This document shows, piece by piece, positions 1 through 9,422 of a stretch of DNA of 64,000 nucleotides (position 1 is its first letter; the number at the start of each line of letters is the position of its first letter). A model generated the notes under the pieces. It was not told where the DNA came from. It did no database searches and saw only the letters and a list, made by a program, of their open reading frames with translations. The stretch is from NCBI RefSeq assembly GCF_900112975.1, contig NZ_FONQ01000001.1, positions 1 to 64,000 of the forward strand, written 5' to 3'. A program made the translations under genes and the position numbers. This DNA comes from Flavobacterium xueshanense. Lineage in GTDB: Bacteria > Bacteroidota > Bacteroidia > Flavobacteriales > Flavobacteriaceae.

Positions 1-294
1 ACTGAAAACAACATCAAAATTAGTATGACTGAAAATGGTGATCCTTACGAAAATGCAATAGCAGAGAGAATAAATGGTATTTTAAAATATGAATTTTTAC
101 TAATAGATGGATTTATAAATCATGTACAGGCATTAAAAGCAATAAGGGAATCTATTGATATTTATAACCAAAATAGGCCTCACTTAAGTTGTCAAATGTT
201 AACGCCAAATCAGACGCATTTACAACAAGTAATCAAATCAAAAAAATGGAAGAAAAAAACCTCGAAAGTTTTTACTTCCGAGGTTAATAATTAG
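1..294 (+). CDS. IS3-family transposase (orfB), C-terminal fragment
   Basis: This is the C-terminal part of a DDE transposase (integrase core, rve-type) that cuts and joins the IS ends. Frame 1 is open from base 1, upstream of the first ATG at 25, so the gene is truncated by the window edge and not by mutation. The visible part holds the segment ENGDPYENAIAERINGILK, which contains the catalytic glutamate region of IS3 transposases, and then YNQNRPHLSCQMLTPNQ, the usual 'YN..RPH..L...TP' ending. The last codons overlap a minus-strand terminator (258-285). The first two acidic catalytic residues lie outside the window. Confidence 0.85.
   Translation, partial: TENNIKISMTENGDPYENAIAERINGILKYEFLLIDGFINHVQALKAIRESIDIYNQNRPHLSCQMLTPNQTHLQQVIKSKKWKKKTSKVFTSEVNN
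258..285 (-). terminator. Minus-strand intrinsic terminator inside the IS right end
   Basis: Arms 258-269 and 274-285 form a 12-bp stem with one G-U pair and a four-base loop. Read on the minus strand it is followed by a T tract (complement of the A run 253-259). There is no T tract in the plus direction. It would stop transcripts entering from the CDGSH gene at 362-589. Confidence 0.7.
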
Positions 295-316
295 TGTAAT
301 TTTAAAATCTAATTCG

Positions 317-341
317 TGTCAACTTTTTTCAGGACTAGACA
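317..341 (+). repeat. Right terminal inverted repeat of the IS3-family element
   Basis: Read outward-in on the minus strand the end begins TGTCTAGTCCTGAAAAAAG, typical of IS3-family termini that start with TG. The matching left repeat is outside the window, so the exact length is a guess. Confidence 0.6.
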
Positions 342-361
342 ATTCGAATCAGAAAACGGTA

Positions 362-589
362 TTATTTCGTTTTCACTGGTGGCAAGTCAAATGCAGCTGA
401 TTCATGCTCAAAACCGTTACGGTGGGAACCATCACAAAAAGGTTTGTTTGCTGACAAACCACAACGACAGAGACCCAAAGTCGTTCTTCCTTCTAATCCG
501 TATGTTTTTCCTTCGCAGTCTGTTATTTCGAAATCGCCTTCTATTTTTATAGAACCATTGCGATTGATTGTTAATTTAGTCTTGCTCAT
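362..589 (-). CDS. CDGSH iron-sulfur domain protein (mitoNEET-like)
   Basis: Small cytosolic [2Fe-2S] protein of 75 residues. The signature CRCGLSANKPFCDGSH at about residues 41-56 supplies the three cysteines and one histidine (C-x-C ... C-D-G-S-H) that bind the cluster in the CDGSH/zf-CDGSH family. The length matches a single-domain bacterial member. Physiological partners are unknown; family members are thought to act in redox sensing or cluster transfer. It is transcribed toward the IS end, and the only terminator in its path is the one inside the IS. Confidence 0.88.
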   Translation of the reverse strand: MSKTKLTINRNGSIKIEGDFEITDCEGKTYGLEGRTTLGLCRCGLSANKPFCDGSHRNGFEHESAAFDLPPVKTK

Positions 590-850
590 AATGCTATTTA
601 TTTATTTTTAGAGTTCAAAGATTGCAAAATATTTCAGGACCTTTTCGCATTGCTGTGCTTTTTTTATGATTTCAAATCGTAATTTACATTAATTCTATTT
701 TGCATAACCTGATATGGAGGAAATTTTACTTGGCACGGCTGATCAGAAATACCCTCATTTCTTTACCAACAATCAGCATAAATAATAAATCTACTAAACA
801 AATAATTGACTATTTTTAGAGCTTTAAATCAATTCATTAATCAAACTCTC

Positions 851-2170
851 ATGAAAAATAAAATCGTAATCACCCTATTTTTAGGATTTCTAATTAGTAC
901 AAGCCATGCTCAAAAAATGAACATCGCCAAACTGGACAGTTTATTTCAGATTTTGGAGACCAAAGATAAATTTATGGGCAGCATTGCCGTATCAAAAAAC
1001 GGAATACTAGTTTATTCGAAATCCATCGGAATGGATGATATAGAAAGCAATAAAAAAGCAAGTAATTTTTCAAAATACCGTGTCGGTTCGATTTCAAAAA
1101 TGTTTACTTCGGCATTAATATTTAAGGCGATTGAAGAGAAAAAACTATCGTTGAAACAAACTATCGAAACTTTTTTCCCAAACATAGAAAATGCAAATAA
1201 AATAACCATTAGTAATCTATTAAACCACCGAAGTGGCATTTACAATTTTACCAATGCTCCGGAATACATGAACTACAACACTCAACCAAAATCTGAAAAA
1301 GAAATGGTGGAAATAATTGCCAAAGGGAAAAGTATTTTTGAGCCCAACAGCAAAGCCGATTACAGCAATTCCAATTATGTTTTATTGAGTTACATTCTTG
1401 AGAAAATCTATAAAAAGTCATTCAAAACCATTTTGAACGATAAAATTGTAAAACCCTTAGGCTTAAAAAACACCTATTTAGGAGGTAAAATCAATATTCA
1501 GAACAACGAAAGCAATTCCTATTCTTTTTCTGAAAAATGGATAAAAGAAACGGAAACGGATATGTCAATCCCAATGGGAGCTGGCGCAGTGGTTTCTAAT
1601 CCACAAGATTTGACGCTGTTTATTCAAAAGCTTTTCGCCAATGCACTAATCACCAAAAATAGTTTGAAGCAAATGACGACCTTACAGGAAAATTACGGAA
1701 TGGGGATTTTCCAGTATCCGTTTTATGACAAGAAAAGCTTTGGTCATACCGGAGGAATTGATGAATTCAGATCGACATTATCTTATTTTCCAGAAGACAA
1801 ATTAGCTGTTGCTTTAACCTCTAACGGCAAAACTTATGACAATAATGACATTATCATTGCCGCTTTAAGTGCATATTACAACAAACCATTTACAATTCCG
1901 ACTTTTAAAACTATTGCGCTGAAAAGTGAGGATTTAGATCCTTATTTAGGGGAATATTCAGATGCAGGGTTTCCAATGAAAATTACAATCACAAAAGAAA
2001 ATACTAAACTTTTTGCGCAAGCAACAGGTCAATCTGCCTTTCCACTGGAACCTACTGAAAAAGATAGTTTCGAATTTATAATGGCAGGAATAAAATTAGA
2101 ATTTAAACCAAACGAAAAACAGATGATTTTAAAACAAGGCGGTGGAAAATTTGCTTTGACGAAAAAATAA
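851..2170 (+). CDS. Exported serine hydrolase, beta-lactamase / class C PBP fold
   Basis: Serine hydrolase of the beta-lactamase family (Pfam Beta-lactamase type: class C beta-lactamases, DD-peptidases, esterases). ATG at 851 is chosen over an upstream TTG at 806 because it starts directly with a signal peptide (MKNKIVITLFLGFLISTSHAQ). Motifs follow in order: nucleophile motif S-I-S-K in VGSISKMFT, the tyrosine motif YSNSNY, and HTG in GHTGG. A C-terminal domain of about 90 residues follows. The mature protein is probably periplasmic or surface-attached. The substrate (peptidoglycan peptide, ester or other) cannot be told from motifs, and true antibiotic resistance is not implied. Confidence 0.85.
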   Translation: MKNKIVITLFLGFLISTSHAQKMNIAKLDSLFQILETKDKFMGSIAVSKNGILVYSKSIGMDDIESNKKASNFSKYRVGSISKMFTSALIFKAIEEKKLSLKQTIETFFPNIENANKITISNLLNHRSGIYNFTNAPEYMNYNTQPKSEKEMVEIIAKGKSIFEPNSKADYSNSNYVLLSYILEKIYKKSFKTILNDKIVKPLGLKNTYLGGKINIQNNESNSYSFSEKWIKETETDMSIPMGAGAVVSNPQDLTLFIQKLFANALITKNSLKQMTTLQENYGMGIFQYPFYDKKSFGHTGGIDEFRSTLSYFPEDKLAVALTSNGKTYDNNDIIIAALSAYYNKPFTIPTFKTIALKSEDLDPYLGEYSDAGFPMKITITKENTKLFAQATGQSAFPLEPTEKDSFEFIMAGIKLEFKPNEKQMILKQGGGKFALTKK

Positions 2171-2325
2171 AAAGAATTTCGTAAGCGCCTATATGCAAAA
2201 GAATCCTATCGCATACCTTTTACTAAATTTTGCATGTTCTAGTAATGCAAACGAAATATTTTTCAGCTGCACACAAGATTGGATTATATCAAAGGACGCA
2301 AACCACGATATTTCGATGTATTTTG

Positions 2326-2333
2326 TACATTTG
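2326..2333 (+). promoter_or_regulatory. Candidate -7 element (TACATTTG)
   Basis: Matches the Bacteroidota -7 consensus TAnnTTTG upstream of the glycosyltransferase at 2449. No TTG -33 element is visible at the usual distance, and the implied leader is about 110 bases, so this is tentative. Confidence 0.35.
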
Positions 2334-2448
2334 TCGAGACGAAGTACGCCTTAGATTATGAATATACCTTAAAGCTAAAAACACCAATTATCAACATCAG
2401 ATTCATTTTTAAACAAAAAAATTCACTTGTAAATCCTATTTTAAAAGC

Positions 2449-3501
2449 ATGAGTATCTTAAAAAAAGTAAATATATTTCGAAGAATTGTAACACATGGAT
2501 TAACCAAAAACATTGGCAGTTCACAAAAAAATTACAAAATAGATTTAACTCAAAAAATCGAGATAAAAAGGGTTTTAATTTCCAGACCCAATCACAGACT
2601 GGGCAATTTATTACTCATTACGCCGCTGGTACAAGATGTAATCACAACTTTTCCAGACTGTAAAATTGACCTGTTTGTAAAAGGTGGTTTAGCGCCAATT
2701 ATATTTAAAAATTTCACGAACATCAATTACATTATTGAACTTCCCAAAAAACCTTTCAAAGACTTAATTGATTATTTTAAGGTTTGGCTAAAAATTAAAA
2801 AGCAAAAATATGACATTGTTATCAATGTAGATAAAAACTCCTCTTCGGGACGATTATCGGCACAATTTGCGGACGCCAAATACAAATTTTTTGGAGAAAT
2901 GGATCAAAACATGCCATTGAAATATAACGATTATGAGCACATTGCAAAATATCCCGTATATGAATTCAGAAGCTTTTTAACCAAATTAGGTTTTCCTGAA
3001 AATGAAAATCCTGTACCTTCCTTAGACCTAAAATTGACTGTTTCGGAAATAAATCAAGGTCAAAAAATAGTAAAAGACCTTATTAAAAATGAGAAAGAAA
3101 CCATTAGTATATTTACTTATGCAACTTCTGATAAATGCTATTCAACTACTTGGTGGGAAGAATTTTACGACCGATTGAAAACAGAATACCAAGATTATAA
3201 TATTATTGAAATCTTACCCGTTGAAAACATTTCACAGATAGGCTTTAAGGCAACTACTTTTTACAGTAAAGATGTTCGAGAAATTGCCTCAGTAATTGCG
3301 AATACTATACTTTTTATTGGTGCGGACAGCGGAATAATGCATTTAGCCAGTGCTGCGAAAACACCGACAATTGGGCTTTTTTCACGTCAAAATATAAACA
3401 TGTATAGGCCGTACAACAATAATAGCACAGCCATAGATACGAATACTGGCGATAAAGAGGACTGGGTTAAAATAATAAACACCGTACTTGCTAAAGTCTA
3501 A
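2449..3501 (+). CDS. Glycosyltransferase family 9 (LPS heptosyltransferase-like)
   Basis: GT9 proteins transfer ADP-heptose or related sugars to the lipopolysaccharide core at the inner face of the inner membrane. The N-terminal Rossmann domain opens with ISRPNHRLGNLLLITPL (about residues 45-61), the 'RxxxxGDxlltTP'-like GT9 start. The C-terminal domain has GADSGIMHLASAAKTPTIGLF (about 295-315), the 'D-S-G-x-x-H-x-A-x-A...P-x-x-x-L-F' donor-binding signature. Its length of 350 residues is normal. It stands alone rather than in an LPS cluster, so the acceptor is unknown. Confidence 0.85.
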   Translation: MSILKKVNIFRRIVTHGLTKNIGSSQKNYKIDLTQKIEIKRVLISRPNHRLGNLLLITPLVQDVITTFPDCKIDLFVKGGLAPIIFKNFTNINYIIELPKKPFKDLIDYFKVWLKIKKQKYDIVINVDKNSSSGRLSAQFADAKYKFFGEMDQNMPLKYNDYEHIAKYPVYEFRSFLTKLGFPENENPVPSLDLKLTVSEINQGQKIVKDLIKNEKETISIFTYATSDKCYSTTWWEEFYDRLKTEYQDYNIIEILPVENISQIGFKATTFYSKDVREIASVIANTILFIGADSGIMHLASAAKTPTIGLFSRQNINMYRPYNNNSTAIDTNTGDKEDWVKIINTVLAKV

Positions 3502-3583
3502 TTATTGCTCAAAATAAAATTAAAGCGAAATAATTTAAGGTAAAAAAGTAAAAAATAAAACTGCTTAATTATAATTTAACAAC

Positions 3584-4045
3584 ATGAAAACAAAATTTTT
3601 AATCCCAATATTATTCGCCTGCATTTGTACAGGAAACCTTTGGGGACAGAGTCAAGATAACTTTACTTTAAAATTAGATCACATGGCGCTTTCAGTAAAA
3701 AATCTGGAAAAATCAGTTGAGTTTTATAAAAATGTTTTGAAACTTTCAGAAATTACCAACCTTACCAAAAAGGAAGGCATTCGATGGGTTTCTTTAGGAG
3801 AAGGAAAAGAATTGCATCTTGTTTCTACTATTAAAGAACCTGTTACTATAAACAAAGCTATTCATTTAGCTTTTAAAGTCACTCATTTTGACGCATTGAT
3901 TAAGGCACTGAAATCCCAAAATATTACGTATTCAGACTGGCCGGGAACACTTGATAAAATCACTGTTCGCGCGGATGGCATCAAACAAATCTACCTTCAG
4001 GATCCTGATGGATACTGGATTGAGATTAATAGCGATGAGAAATAA
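3584..4045 (+). CDS. Exported VOC (glyoxalase/bleomycin-resistance fold) protein
   Basis: A single vicinal-oxygen-chelate domain of about 125 residues follows a signal peptide ending near WGQSQ. Visible family features are the first strand LDHMALSVKNLEKSVEFYKNV with a metal-ligand-type His, and the closing IYLQDPDGYWIEI with the second-half D-P-D-G-x-x-x-E and its Glu ligand. VOC enzymes bind a divalent metal and act as lyases, dioxygenases or resistance proteins; which applies here cannot be decided. Export to the periplasm is unusual for glyoxalase I but frequent for this subgroup in Flavobacteria (from memory). Confidence 0.8.
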   Translation: MKTKFLIPILFACICTGNLWGQSQDNFTLKLDHMALSVKNLEKSVEFYKNVLKLSEITNLTKKEGIRWVSLGEGKELHLVSTIKEPVTINKAIHLAFKVTHFDALIKALKSQNITYSDWPGTLDKITVRADGIKQIYLQDPDGYWIEINSDEK

Positions 4046-4194
4046 TAAATATTCTTTCAAAACTATAAACGCCATTTTATACTCCCATTTTTTAAGCATT
4101 CAAATTCGCACTTACAACTTTTACGCAACAATAAATCTGCGAAAAATGAAACTTTTGTATTGAATTATGTAATAGATTTTGCTGTTTTGCATCC

Positions 4195-4202
4195 TAACTT
4201 TG
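4195..4202 (+). promoter_or_regulatory. Candidate -7 element (TAACTTTG)
   Basis: Matches TAnnTTTG 46 bases before the ATG of the flavin-binding stress protein at 4249. No well-spaced -33 TTG is present, so it is a half-site prediction. Confidence 0.45.
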
Positions 4203-4248
4203 TAAAACAAATTTACAATGTATTTTCATAAAAATAAAAATTAGGACC

Positions 4249-4758
4249 ATGAGTGATAAAGCAAATGAACACACAGTTGAAGGAATAGATAAACTTAGAA
4301 GTCTGGTTAAAGAAATCAACACCTGTCTTTTTTGTACCAATCTCAAAACTAATGATGGAGCAACCACCAGACCAATGGGAGCTGTAAAAGTATGTGACAA
4401 AGGAAATATTTGGTTTTTCAGCGAAAAAGACAGCGATAAAAACAAAGAAGTAGAGCAAGATTCCAATGTTCAATTGTTTTTTGCACATCCTGGTAAAGGA
4501 AGTTATATGGTTGTGAACGGTGCAGCAACAATTATAACTGACCGTGAAAAAATAGAAGAACTTTGGTCTCCAGTAGTAAATATATGGTTTAAAGATGGTA
4601 AAAATGACCCGAACATTTCTCTAATTAAAGTAAAACCGACAAGTGCTTACTATTGGGACACGGACGGAAACCAAATGGTTAATTTTCTAAAAATGGCTGC
4701 CTCTGTTGCAACAGGCAACAATTATATAAGTGGTAATGAAGGAGAAATAAAAATTTAA
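4249..4758 (+). CDS. Pyridoxamine 5'-phosphate oxidase-fold general stress protein
   Basis: A split-barrel flavin-binding protein of the general stress protein 26 / PNPOx-like group, 169 residues. The barrel covers about residues 14-150 with strands such as GAVKVCDKGNIWFFSEKDS and VQLFFAHPGKGSYMVVNG. The family binds FMN, F420 or haem; substrates are mostly unknown. The tail ending GNEGEIKI is typical of this subgroup and is not a catalytic motif. A bidirectional terminator follows. True PNPOx (PdxH) activity is unlikely given the missing PdxH signature. Confidence 0.8.
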   Translation: MSDKANEHTVEGIDKLRSLVKEINTCLFCTNLKTNDGATTRPMGAVKVCDKGNIWFFSEKDSDKNKEVEQDSNVQLFFAHPGKGSYMVVNGAATIITDREKIEELWSPVVNIWFKDGKNDPNISLIKVKPTSAYYWDTDGNQMVNFLKMAASVATGNNYISGNEGEIKI

Positions 4759-4765
4759 ATAATTT

Positions 4766-4793
4766 AAAACGCGCGAAATAATGGCGCGTTTTT
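4766..4793. terminator. Bidirectional intrinsic terminator
   Basis: Perfect 9-bp stem AAAACGCGC / GCGCGTTTT with a loop of about 9 bases, followed by T on both strands. It lies between the convergent stress-protein gene (+) and the LysM/NlpC gene (-) and can serve both. Confidence 0.85.
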
Positions 4794-4822
4794 GTAACTA
4801 CATTGCTAAATATTAGAGAAAA

Positions 4823-6325
4823 TTATTGTAGTACTCTGTTGATTTGAGAGAAATATTTTTGATAATATTTTTCTTTTGTGGAAGAAATAATAACGCCATT
4901 ACTCACCGAGGAATGAATGAATTTAATTTCATCTTCACAAACTTCAACGACCATTCCTACATGATTAATCTGACTTCTGCCATTTGTTTTAAAGAAAATC
5001 AAATCACCTTTTTTAGCTTCTTGTGTATTAATTATAGTACCAATACTGGATTGTTCACGAGATGTTCGTGGTAGTTTAATATCAAATGCGCCAAAAGTCG
5101 TACACATTAAACCAGAACAGTCAAATCCAGATTTTGTTGTTCCACCTGTGCGGTACCGTGAACCTATATTTTCCGAAGCACGTTCTATCAACTGGTCTAA
5201 AAACTCATGACTGAACGTAGGAGTAACTGAATTATTAAAATCGATTTTGGAAATTTCTAAGCTGGTATTATTTTTTAAATCCGTGCTCACAATTGCATCG
5301 TCATTAGTAGTTATATTATTTACTCGAATATTTAATGTGTAACCTACCGGCAGACTTTTTCTAACTTCAGGATTTTGTTTTTCTAATTCCTGAACTGTAA
5401 TTCCGTATTGTTTTGCGATAGCATATTTAGTTTCTTTAGGCAACACCTCACGGATAATTGTCTGTGACAAATTAATTTCAGATGTTTCGTTTTGAGAAAC
5501 TAAATTAGTAACTGTTCGTTGCAAATCGGAAGCTTTTGAAACTAAAGCTTCTTCTAATTTTGGCGTAATTGCTGGAAGTGTAGTAACATTTTTTGAAGAA
5601 ATTTCAGGCAATTCTTTAAATTCTTGTGCTGCTAAAACTGTTTTAGTGCTTTCTAAAGGAGTTCCCGGAATATTGATTTTCTGACCAACTCTAAGCGGTT
5701 TTACGCCTATTCCCGGATTCGCTTTATCAAATTCCTTAATCGTGATTCCGTATTTTTTTGTGATGGAATACTTGGTTTCTTTTGGCAACACTTCCCAAGT
5801 AAATGTTTCTGGACTTGAAGTTGGAGTTTCGATTGACAAAGAAGCAGTAGCTAATTCTTTTTTGGTTTCGGTCTGCTTTGCAAGTGCTGAAGTCGTTGTT
5901 TCCGTTACAATAGCGTTGTCGGGAATATTTATTTTTTGACCAATTTTTAATTCTGAAGAAGCTAGTGTCGGATTGACTTGGTTTAATTCTTTAACGGAGA
6001 TTCCATATTGTTTTGCGATTCCGTAAAGTGTTTCTTTGGGTTGAACTTCGTGTTCTTTAGCGGAATGTTTTATTGCAATCTTGGTTTTATCGGTAGTCTT
6101 TTTTGTGGAAGCGATGGGAATTAATAAAACTGAATTGAGTTTTAAAAGATTCTTGGCATTGGGATTTAATTTAAAAATAGCGCTTTGTTTAACTTCATAT
6201 TTCTCAGCGATACTCGATATTGTTTCCCCTTTTGTTATAGTATGTTTTGTGATTTTTTCCTGTGAAAAAAGAACGATACTATTTAAAAAAATTAATGTTA
6301 CTATTACTCTTAAACTCATATTCAT
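4823..6325 (-). CDS. Secreted LysM-repeat peptidoglycan hydrolase with NlpC/P60 domain
   Basis: A 500-residue exported cell-wall enzyme. A signal peptide (to about residue 22, ending FSQ) is followed by four LysM modules near residues 24-70, 88-134, 172-218 and 285-330; each carries the 'K-G/E-T-x-x-x-I-A-x-x-Y-x-I/V' pattern and binds glycan chains. Low-complexity linkers rich in K, T and S separate them. The C-terminal 125 residues are an NlpC/P60 papain-like endopeptidase with catalytic Cys in SGFDCSGLMC, His in INHVGMVVEV and a third polar residue in FIHSSV. It would cut stem peptides in the periplasm. A second Met at residue 3 (6319) is an equally possible start. Confidence 0.88.
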   Translation of the reverse strand: MNMSLRVIVTLIFLNSIVLFSQEKITKHTITKGETISSIAEKYEVKQSAIFKLNPNAKNLLKLNSVLLIPIASTKKTTDKTKIAIKHSAKEHEVQPKETLYGIAKQYGISVKELNQVNPTLASSELKIGQKINIPDNAIVTETTTSALAKQTETKKELATASLSIETPTSSPETFTWEVLPKETKYSITKKYGITIKEFDKANPGIGVKPLRVGQKINIPGTPLESTKTVLAAQEFKELPEISSKNVTTLPAITPKLEEALVSKASDLQRTVTNLVSQNETSEINLSQTIIREVLPKETKYAIAKQYGITVQELEKQNPEVRKSLPVGYTLNIRVNNITTNDDAIVSTDLKNNTSLEISKIDFNNSVTPTFSHEFLDQLIERASENIGSRYRTGGTTKSGFDCSGLMCTTFGAFDIKLPRTSREQSSIGTIINTQEAKKGDLIFFKTNGRSQINHVGMVVEVCEDEIKFIHSSVSNGVIISSTKEKYYQKYFSQINRVLQ

Positions 6326-6813
6326 TTATTTCAAATTACTTACCCCATTGTATTCTTCCTAGCGATTTCGGGATATAATTATTAAATCTCGCTCAGGCTT
6401 GCACTTTTATTGTTTTATTTAAAAAACATAAAAAATCTTAATCTCTTTTGTAAAAAGAGGGGAGTAAAATGTGCGTTTTATTATTTTGTTGATTTTTTTG
6501 TTCAAATTGCAAAAGCAATTTACAACATAACGCAAGACAATTGTAATTATGTTTGCGCAGAAAATAAATTATAGGAACAGAATCGATTAATATACCAATT
6601 CAATAAAATTTCAATAATAATTTTATTTTTCTTGATTGCTAATTTAAACTATAATATCAAAAAACGCTTCTTTTTTTTTAATTTTAACGTTATTTTCATT
6701 TATTCGCTTCTTTTTTTGATTAATTCTAATCATTTTCAATTGAAAACTATTCTCTATTGAAAAATCATTTTTTTTGTCGAATTGTGATTTATAGGTGAAT
6801 TTTTTGTTCCGGC

Positions 6814-6961
6814 TTAGCCCTGATGAAAGTGGAAAGCCTTATGAAGCAGAATTGCTTATTTTTCCTGAGAAAAAATAGCGACTGAAAGAAGCTCTTTTTT
6901 TATCTTGGAAAAAAGCAATTGAGCGAAAAAGCTTGAAACGGTGAGCAGGAAATAGCTCCTA
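6814..6961 (+). repeat. Dispersed intergenic repeat, copy A (long form)
   Basis: Begins TAGCCCTGATGAAAGTGG and ends GAGCAGGAAATAGCTCCTA. The flanks share modules with the copies at 33355-33411, 41300-41368 and 60042-60120, but the centre is longer and more diverged. Flavobacterium genomes are, from memory, rich in such non-coding repeats. Confidence 0.6.
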
Positions 6962-6982
6962 AAATAAATTGCAATTGAAACA

Positions 6983-7012
6983 AAAAACTCCCAAGTTTCC
7001 TTGAGAGTTTTA
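6983..7012 (-). terminator. Terminator of the mitochondrial-type aconitase gene
   Basis: Arms AAAACTCCCAAG and CTTGAGAGTTTT pair with one mismatch. It lies 21 bases past the stop codon at 7033, and the minus strand ends in a T run. Confidence 0.7.
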
Positions 7013-7032
7013 AAAATAAATTATTTAAATGC

Positions 7033-9300
7033 TTATGCTTTTCCAGCAGCAGCAATCAAGTTTAATGCTGAACCAGCAACGAACCAACCAATTTGTCCTT
7101 CGTTATACGTATGGTTTGCCAAGATGATATCTTTAGTTCCATTAGCGTGAATGAATTCTAATGTTAATGGTTTTCCTGGAGCAAAATCAACTAAATCAGT
7201 GAAGTTGATCGTATCATCTTCCTGGATTTTATCGTAATCCGCTTCGGTAGCAAATGTCAATCCTAAAAGACCTTGTTTTTTAAGGTTTGTTTCATGGATA
7301 CGAGCAAATGATTTTACCAATACTGCTTTCACACCTAAGAAACGAGGTTCCATTGCTGCATGCTCACGGGAAGATCCTTCCCCGTAGTTGTGATCTCCAA
7401 CAACAATTGAAGGAACGCCAGCTGCTTTGTATGCACGTGCTACAGCCGGAACTGCATCGTAAGTGCCAGTCAACTGATTTTTTACTGTATTGGGTTTTTG
7501 GTTGAACGCATTGATAGCACCAATCAACATATTATTAGAAATATTATCTAAATGTCCACGGAAACGCAACCATGGTCCAGCCATAGAAATGTGATCTGTT
7601 GTACATTTTCCGAAAGCTTTGATAAGCAATTTAGCACCTGTGATGTTTTTCCTATCCCACGGCAAGAACGGAGCTAATAATTGTAATCTTTCTGAAGTTT
7701 CACTTACAGAAACCTGAACACCTGAACCGTCTTCAGCTGGAGCCTGAAAACCTGGGTCTTCAGCATCAAAACCTTTTGGCGGCAATTCATTTCCTGTTGG
7801 AGCGTCCAGTTTTACTTCTTCACCATTTTCATTGATTAAAGTATCAGTCAACGGATTGAAACCTAAATCTCCAGCAATTGCTAAAGCGGTTACCAACTCA
7901 GGTGAACCGACAAAAGCCAAAGTGTTTGGATTCCCATCAGCACGTTTTGAGAAGTTACGATTGAAAGAGTGAACGATCGTGTTGCGTTCTTCTTTTTCAG
8001 CTCCTTCTCTGTCCCACATTCCTATACATGGTCCGCAAGCATTGGCAAAAACAGTTGCTCCCATTTTATTGAAAATATCGATAAATCCGTCACGTTCTAT
8101 GGTATAACGCACTACTTCAGAACCTGGAGTAATGGTAAATTGAGATTTTATTTTTAAATTTTTATCGGTAACTTGTTTAGCCAAAGAAGCTGCACGAGCG
8201 ATATCCTCGTACGAAGAGTTCGTACAAGAACCAATCAAACCTACTTCGATTTTCAAAGGCCAATTGTTTTTGATTGCTTCCTCTTTCATTTTAGAAATTG
8301 GAGTCGCTAAATCTGGCGTATAAGGACCGTTTAAATGTGGCTCTAATTCGTCTAAGTTGATTTCGATAACTTGATCAAAATACAATTCTGGATTAGCATA
8401 TACTTCAGCATCACCTGTTAAGTAAGGAGCAATTTTATCAGCTGCATCAGCAACATCAGCTCTGTCAGTTGAACGTAAATAACGGCTCATAGAATCGTCA
8501 TAACCAAAAGTAGAAGTGGTAGCACCAATTTCGGCACCCATATTACAGATAGTTCCTTTTCCAGTACAAGACATAGAAGTCGCTCCTTCACCAAAATATT
8601 CTACGATAGCACCTGTTCCCCCTTTTACAGTAAGAATTCCTGCAACTTTAAGGATAACGTCTTTTGGAGCTGTCCAACCTGAAAGTTTTCCAGTCAATTT
8701 CACTCCAATTAATTTAGGAAATTTTAATTCCCAAGCCATTCCCGACATAACATCAACAGCATCAGCACCACCAACGCCAATAGCTACCATACCTAAACCA
8801 CCTGCATTTACAGTGTGAGAATCAGTACCAATCATCATTCCACCTGGAAAAGCATAATTCTCAAGAACCACTTGGTGAATAATACCTGCTCCTGGTTTCC
8901 AGAAACCAATTCCGTACTTATTTGATACTGATGAAAGAAATTCAAATACTTCATTACTTTGCGTTTTTGCTCTGGCCAAATCGGTTACAGCATCAACTTT
9001 AGCTTGGATCAAGTGATCACAATGAACTGTTGTAGGAACAGCCACTTTAGATTTTCCGGCATGCATGAATTGCAACAATGCCATTTGAGCCGTTGCATCT
9101 TGACAAGCAACTCTGTCTGGTGCAAAATCAACATAATCTGCACCCCTTGTAAAAGCTTGAGACGGCATTCCATCCCAAAGGTGATTGTACAAAATTTTCT
9201 CTGTTAAAGTAAGTGGATGCCCAACAATTTCGCGTGCTTTATCAACACGATTTGTCATGTTGTCGTACACTTTTTTAATCATTTCAATATCAAAAGCCAT
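7033..9300 (-). CDS. acn: Aconitate hydratase, mitochondrial type
   Basis: TCA-cycle enzyme interconverting citrate and isocitrate through a [4Fe-4S] cluster in the cytoplasm. At 755 residues it matches the mitochondrial-type aconitases, not the larger AcnA/IRP1 type. The cluster cysteines are visible in [10 protein letters not shown] (about residue 360) and [10 protein letters not shown] (about 425). Substrate-site signatures [13 protein letters not shown] (about 160) and the swivel domain [19 protein letters not shown] (about 645) are intact. The unrelated AcnB paralogue lies upstream on the same strand, separated by a terminator, so the two can be expressed independently. Confidence 0.95.
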   Translation of the reverse strand: MAFDIEMIKKVYDNMTNRVDKAREIVGHPLTLTEKILYNHLWDGMPSQAFTRGADYVDFAPDRVACQDATAQMALLQFMHAGKSKVAVPTTVHCDHLIQAKVDAVTDLARAKTQSNEVFEFLSSVSNKYGIGFWKPGAGIIHQVVLENYAFPGGMMIGTDSHTVNAGGLGMVAIGVGGADAVDVMSGMAWELKFPKLIGVKLTGKLSGWTAPKDVILKVAGILTVKGGTGAIVEYFGEGATSMSCTGKGTICNMGAEIGATTSTFGYDDSMSRYLRSTDRADVADAADKIAPYLTGDAEVYANPELYFDQVIEINLDELEPHLNGPYTPDLATPISKMKEEAIKNNWPLKIEVGLIGSCTNSSYEDIARAASLAKQVTDKNLKIKSQFTITPGSEVVRYTIERDGFIDIFNKMGATVFANACGPCIGMWDREGAEKEERNTIVHSFNRNFSKRADGNPNTLAFVGSPELVTALAIAGDLGFNPLTDTLINENGEEVKLDAPTGNELPPKGFDAEDPGFQAPAEDGSGVQVSVSETSERLQLLAPFLPWDRKNITGAKLLIKAFGKCTTDHISMAGPWLRFRGHLDNISNNMLIGAINAFNQKPNTVKNQLTGTYDAVPAVARAYKAAGVPSIVVGDHNYGEGSSREHAAMEPRFLGVKAVLVKSFARIHETNLKKQGLLGLTFATEADYDKIQEDDTINFTDLVDFAPGKPLTLEFIHANGTKDIILANHTYNEGQIGWFVAGSALNLIAAAGKA

Positions 9301-9363
9301 AAGATTTATATATAATTGTTACTATTCTATTTTAGACATACAAGATACAAAAAAATAGAGTAT

Positions 9364-9396
9364 AAAAAAAGCCTGAGTCATAGACTCAGGCTTTTA
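9364..9396 (-). terminator. Terminator between the two aconitase genes
   Basis: A GCCTGAGT / ACTCAGGC stem with a five-base loop, flanked by A and T runs, 27 bases past the acnB stop. It is symmetric enough to work in both directions, but its context is the end of acnB. Confidence 0.85.
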
Positions 9397-9422
9397 AAAT
9401 TATAATTAACTACTTATGTACA

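Larger units (their letters stand above)
1..341 (+). mobile_element. IS3-family insertion sequence, right end only
   Basis: The window opens inside an IS3-family element. It holds the 3' end of the transposase frame and a right terminus reading ...GGACTAGACA, with the terminal CA usual for this family. The left end, any orfA and the left target repeat lie before base 1, so completeness cannot be judged. The boundary at 341 is inferred from the terminal repeat only. Confidence 0.75.
6326..7032. other. 707-base intergenic region with dispersed repeat
   Basis: No open frame of note. It contains a dispersed repeat copy (6814-6961), the aconitase terminator (6983-7012), and two short direct repeats of CGCTTCTTTTTTT near 6664 and 6705. 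The rest is AT-rich without recognisable signals. Confidence 0.6.

Noticed and set aside
851-2170. Calling the serine hydrolase a beta-lactamase resistance gene
   Set aside because: The motifs define the superfamily only; most such proteins are peptidases or esterases.
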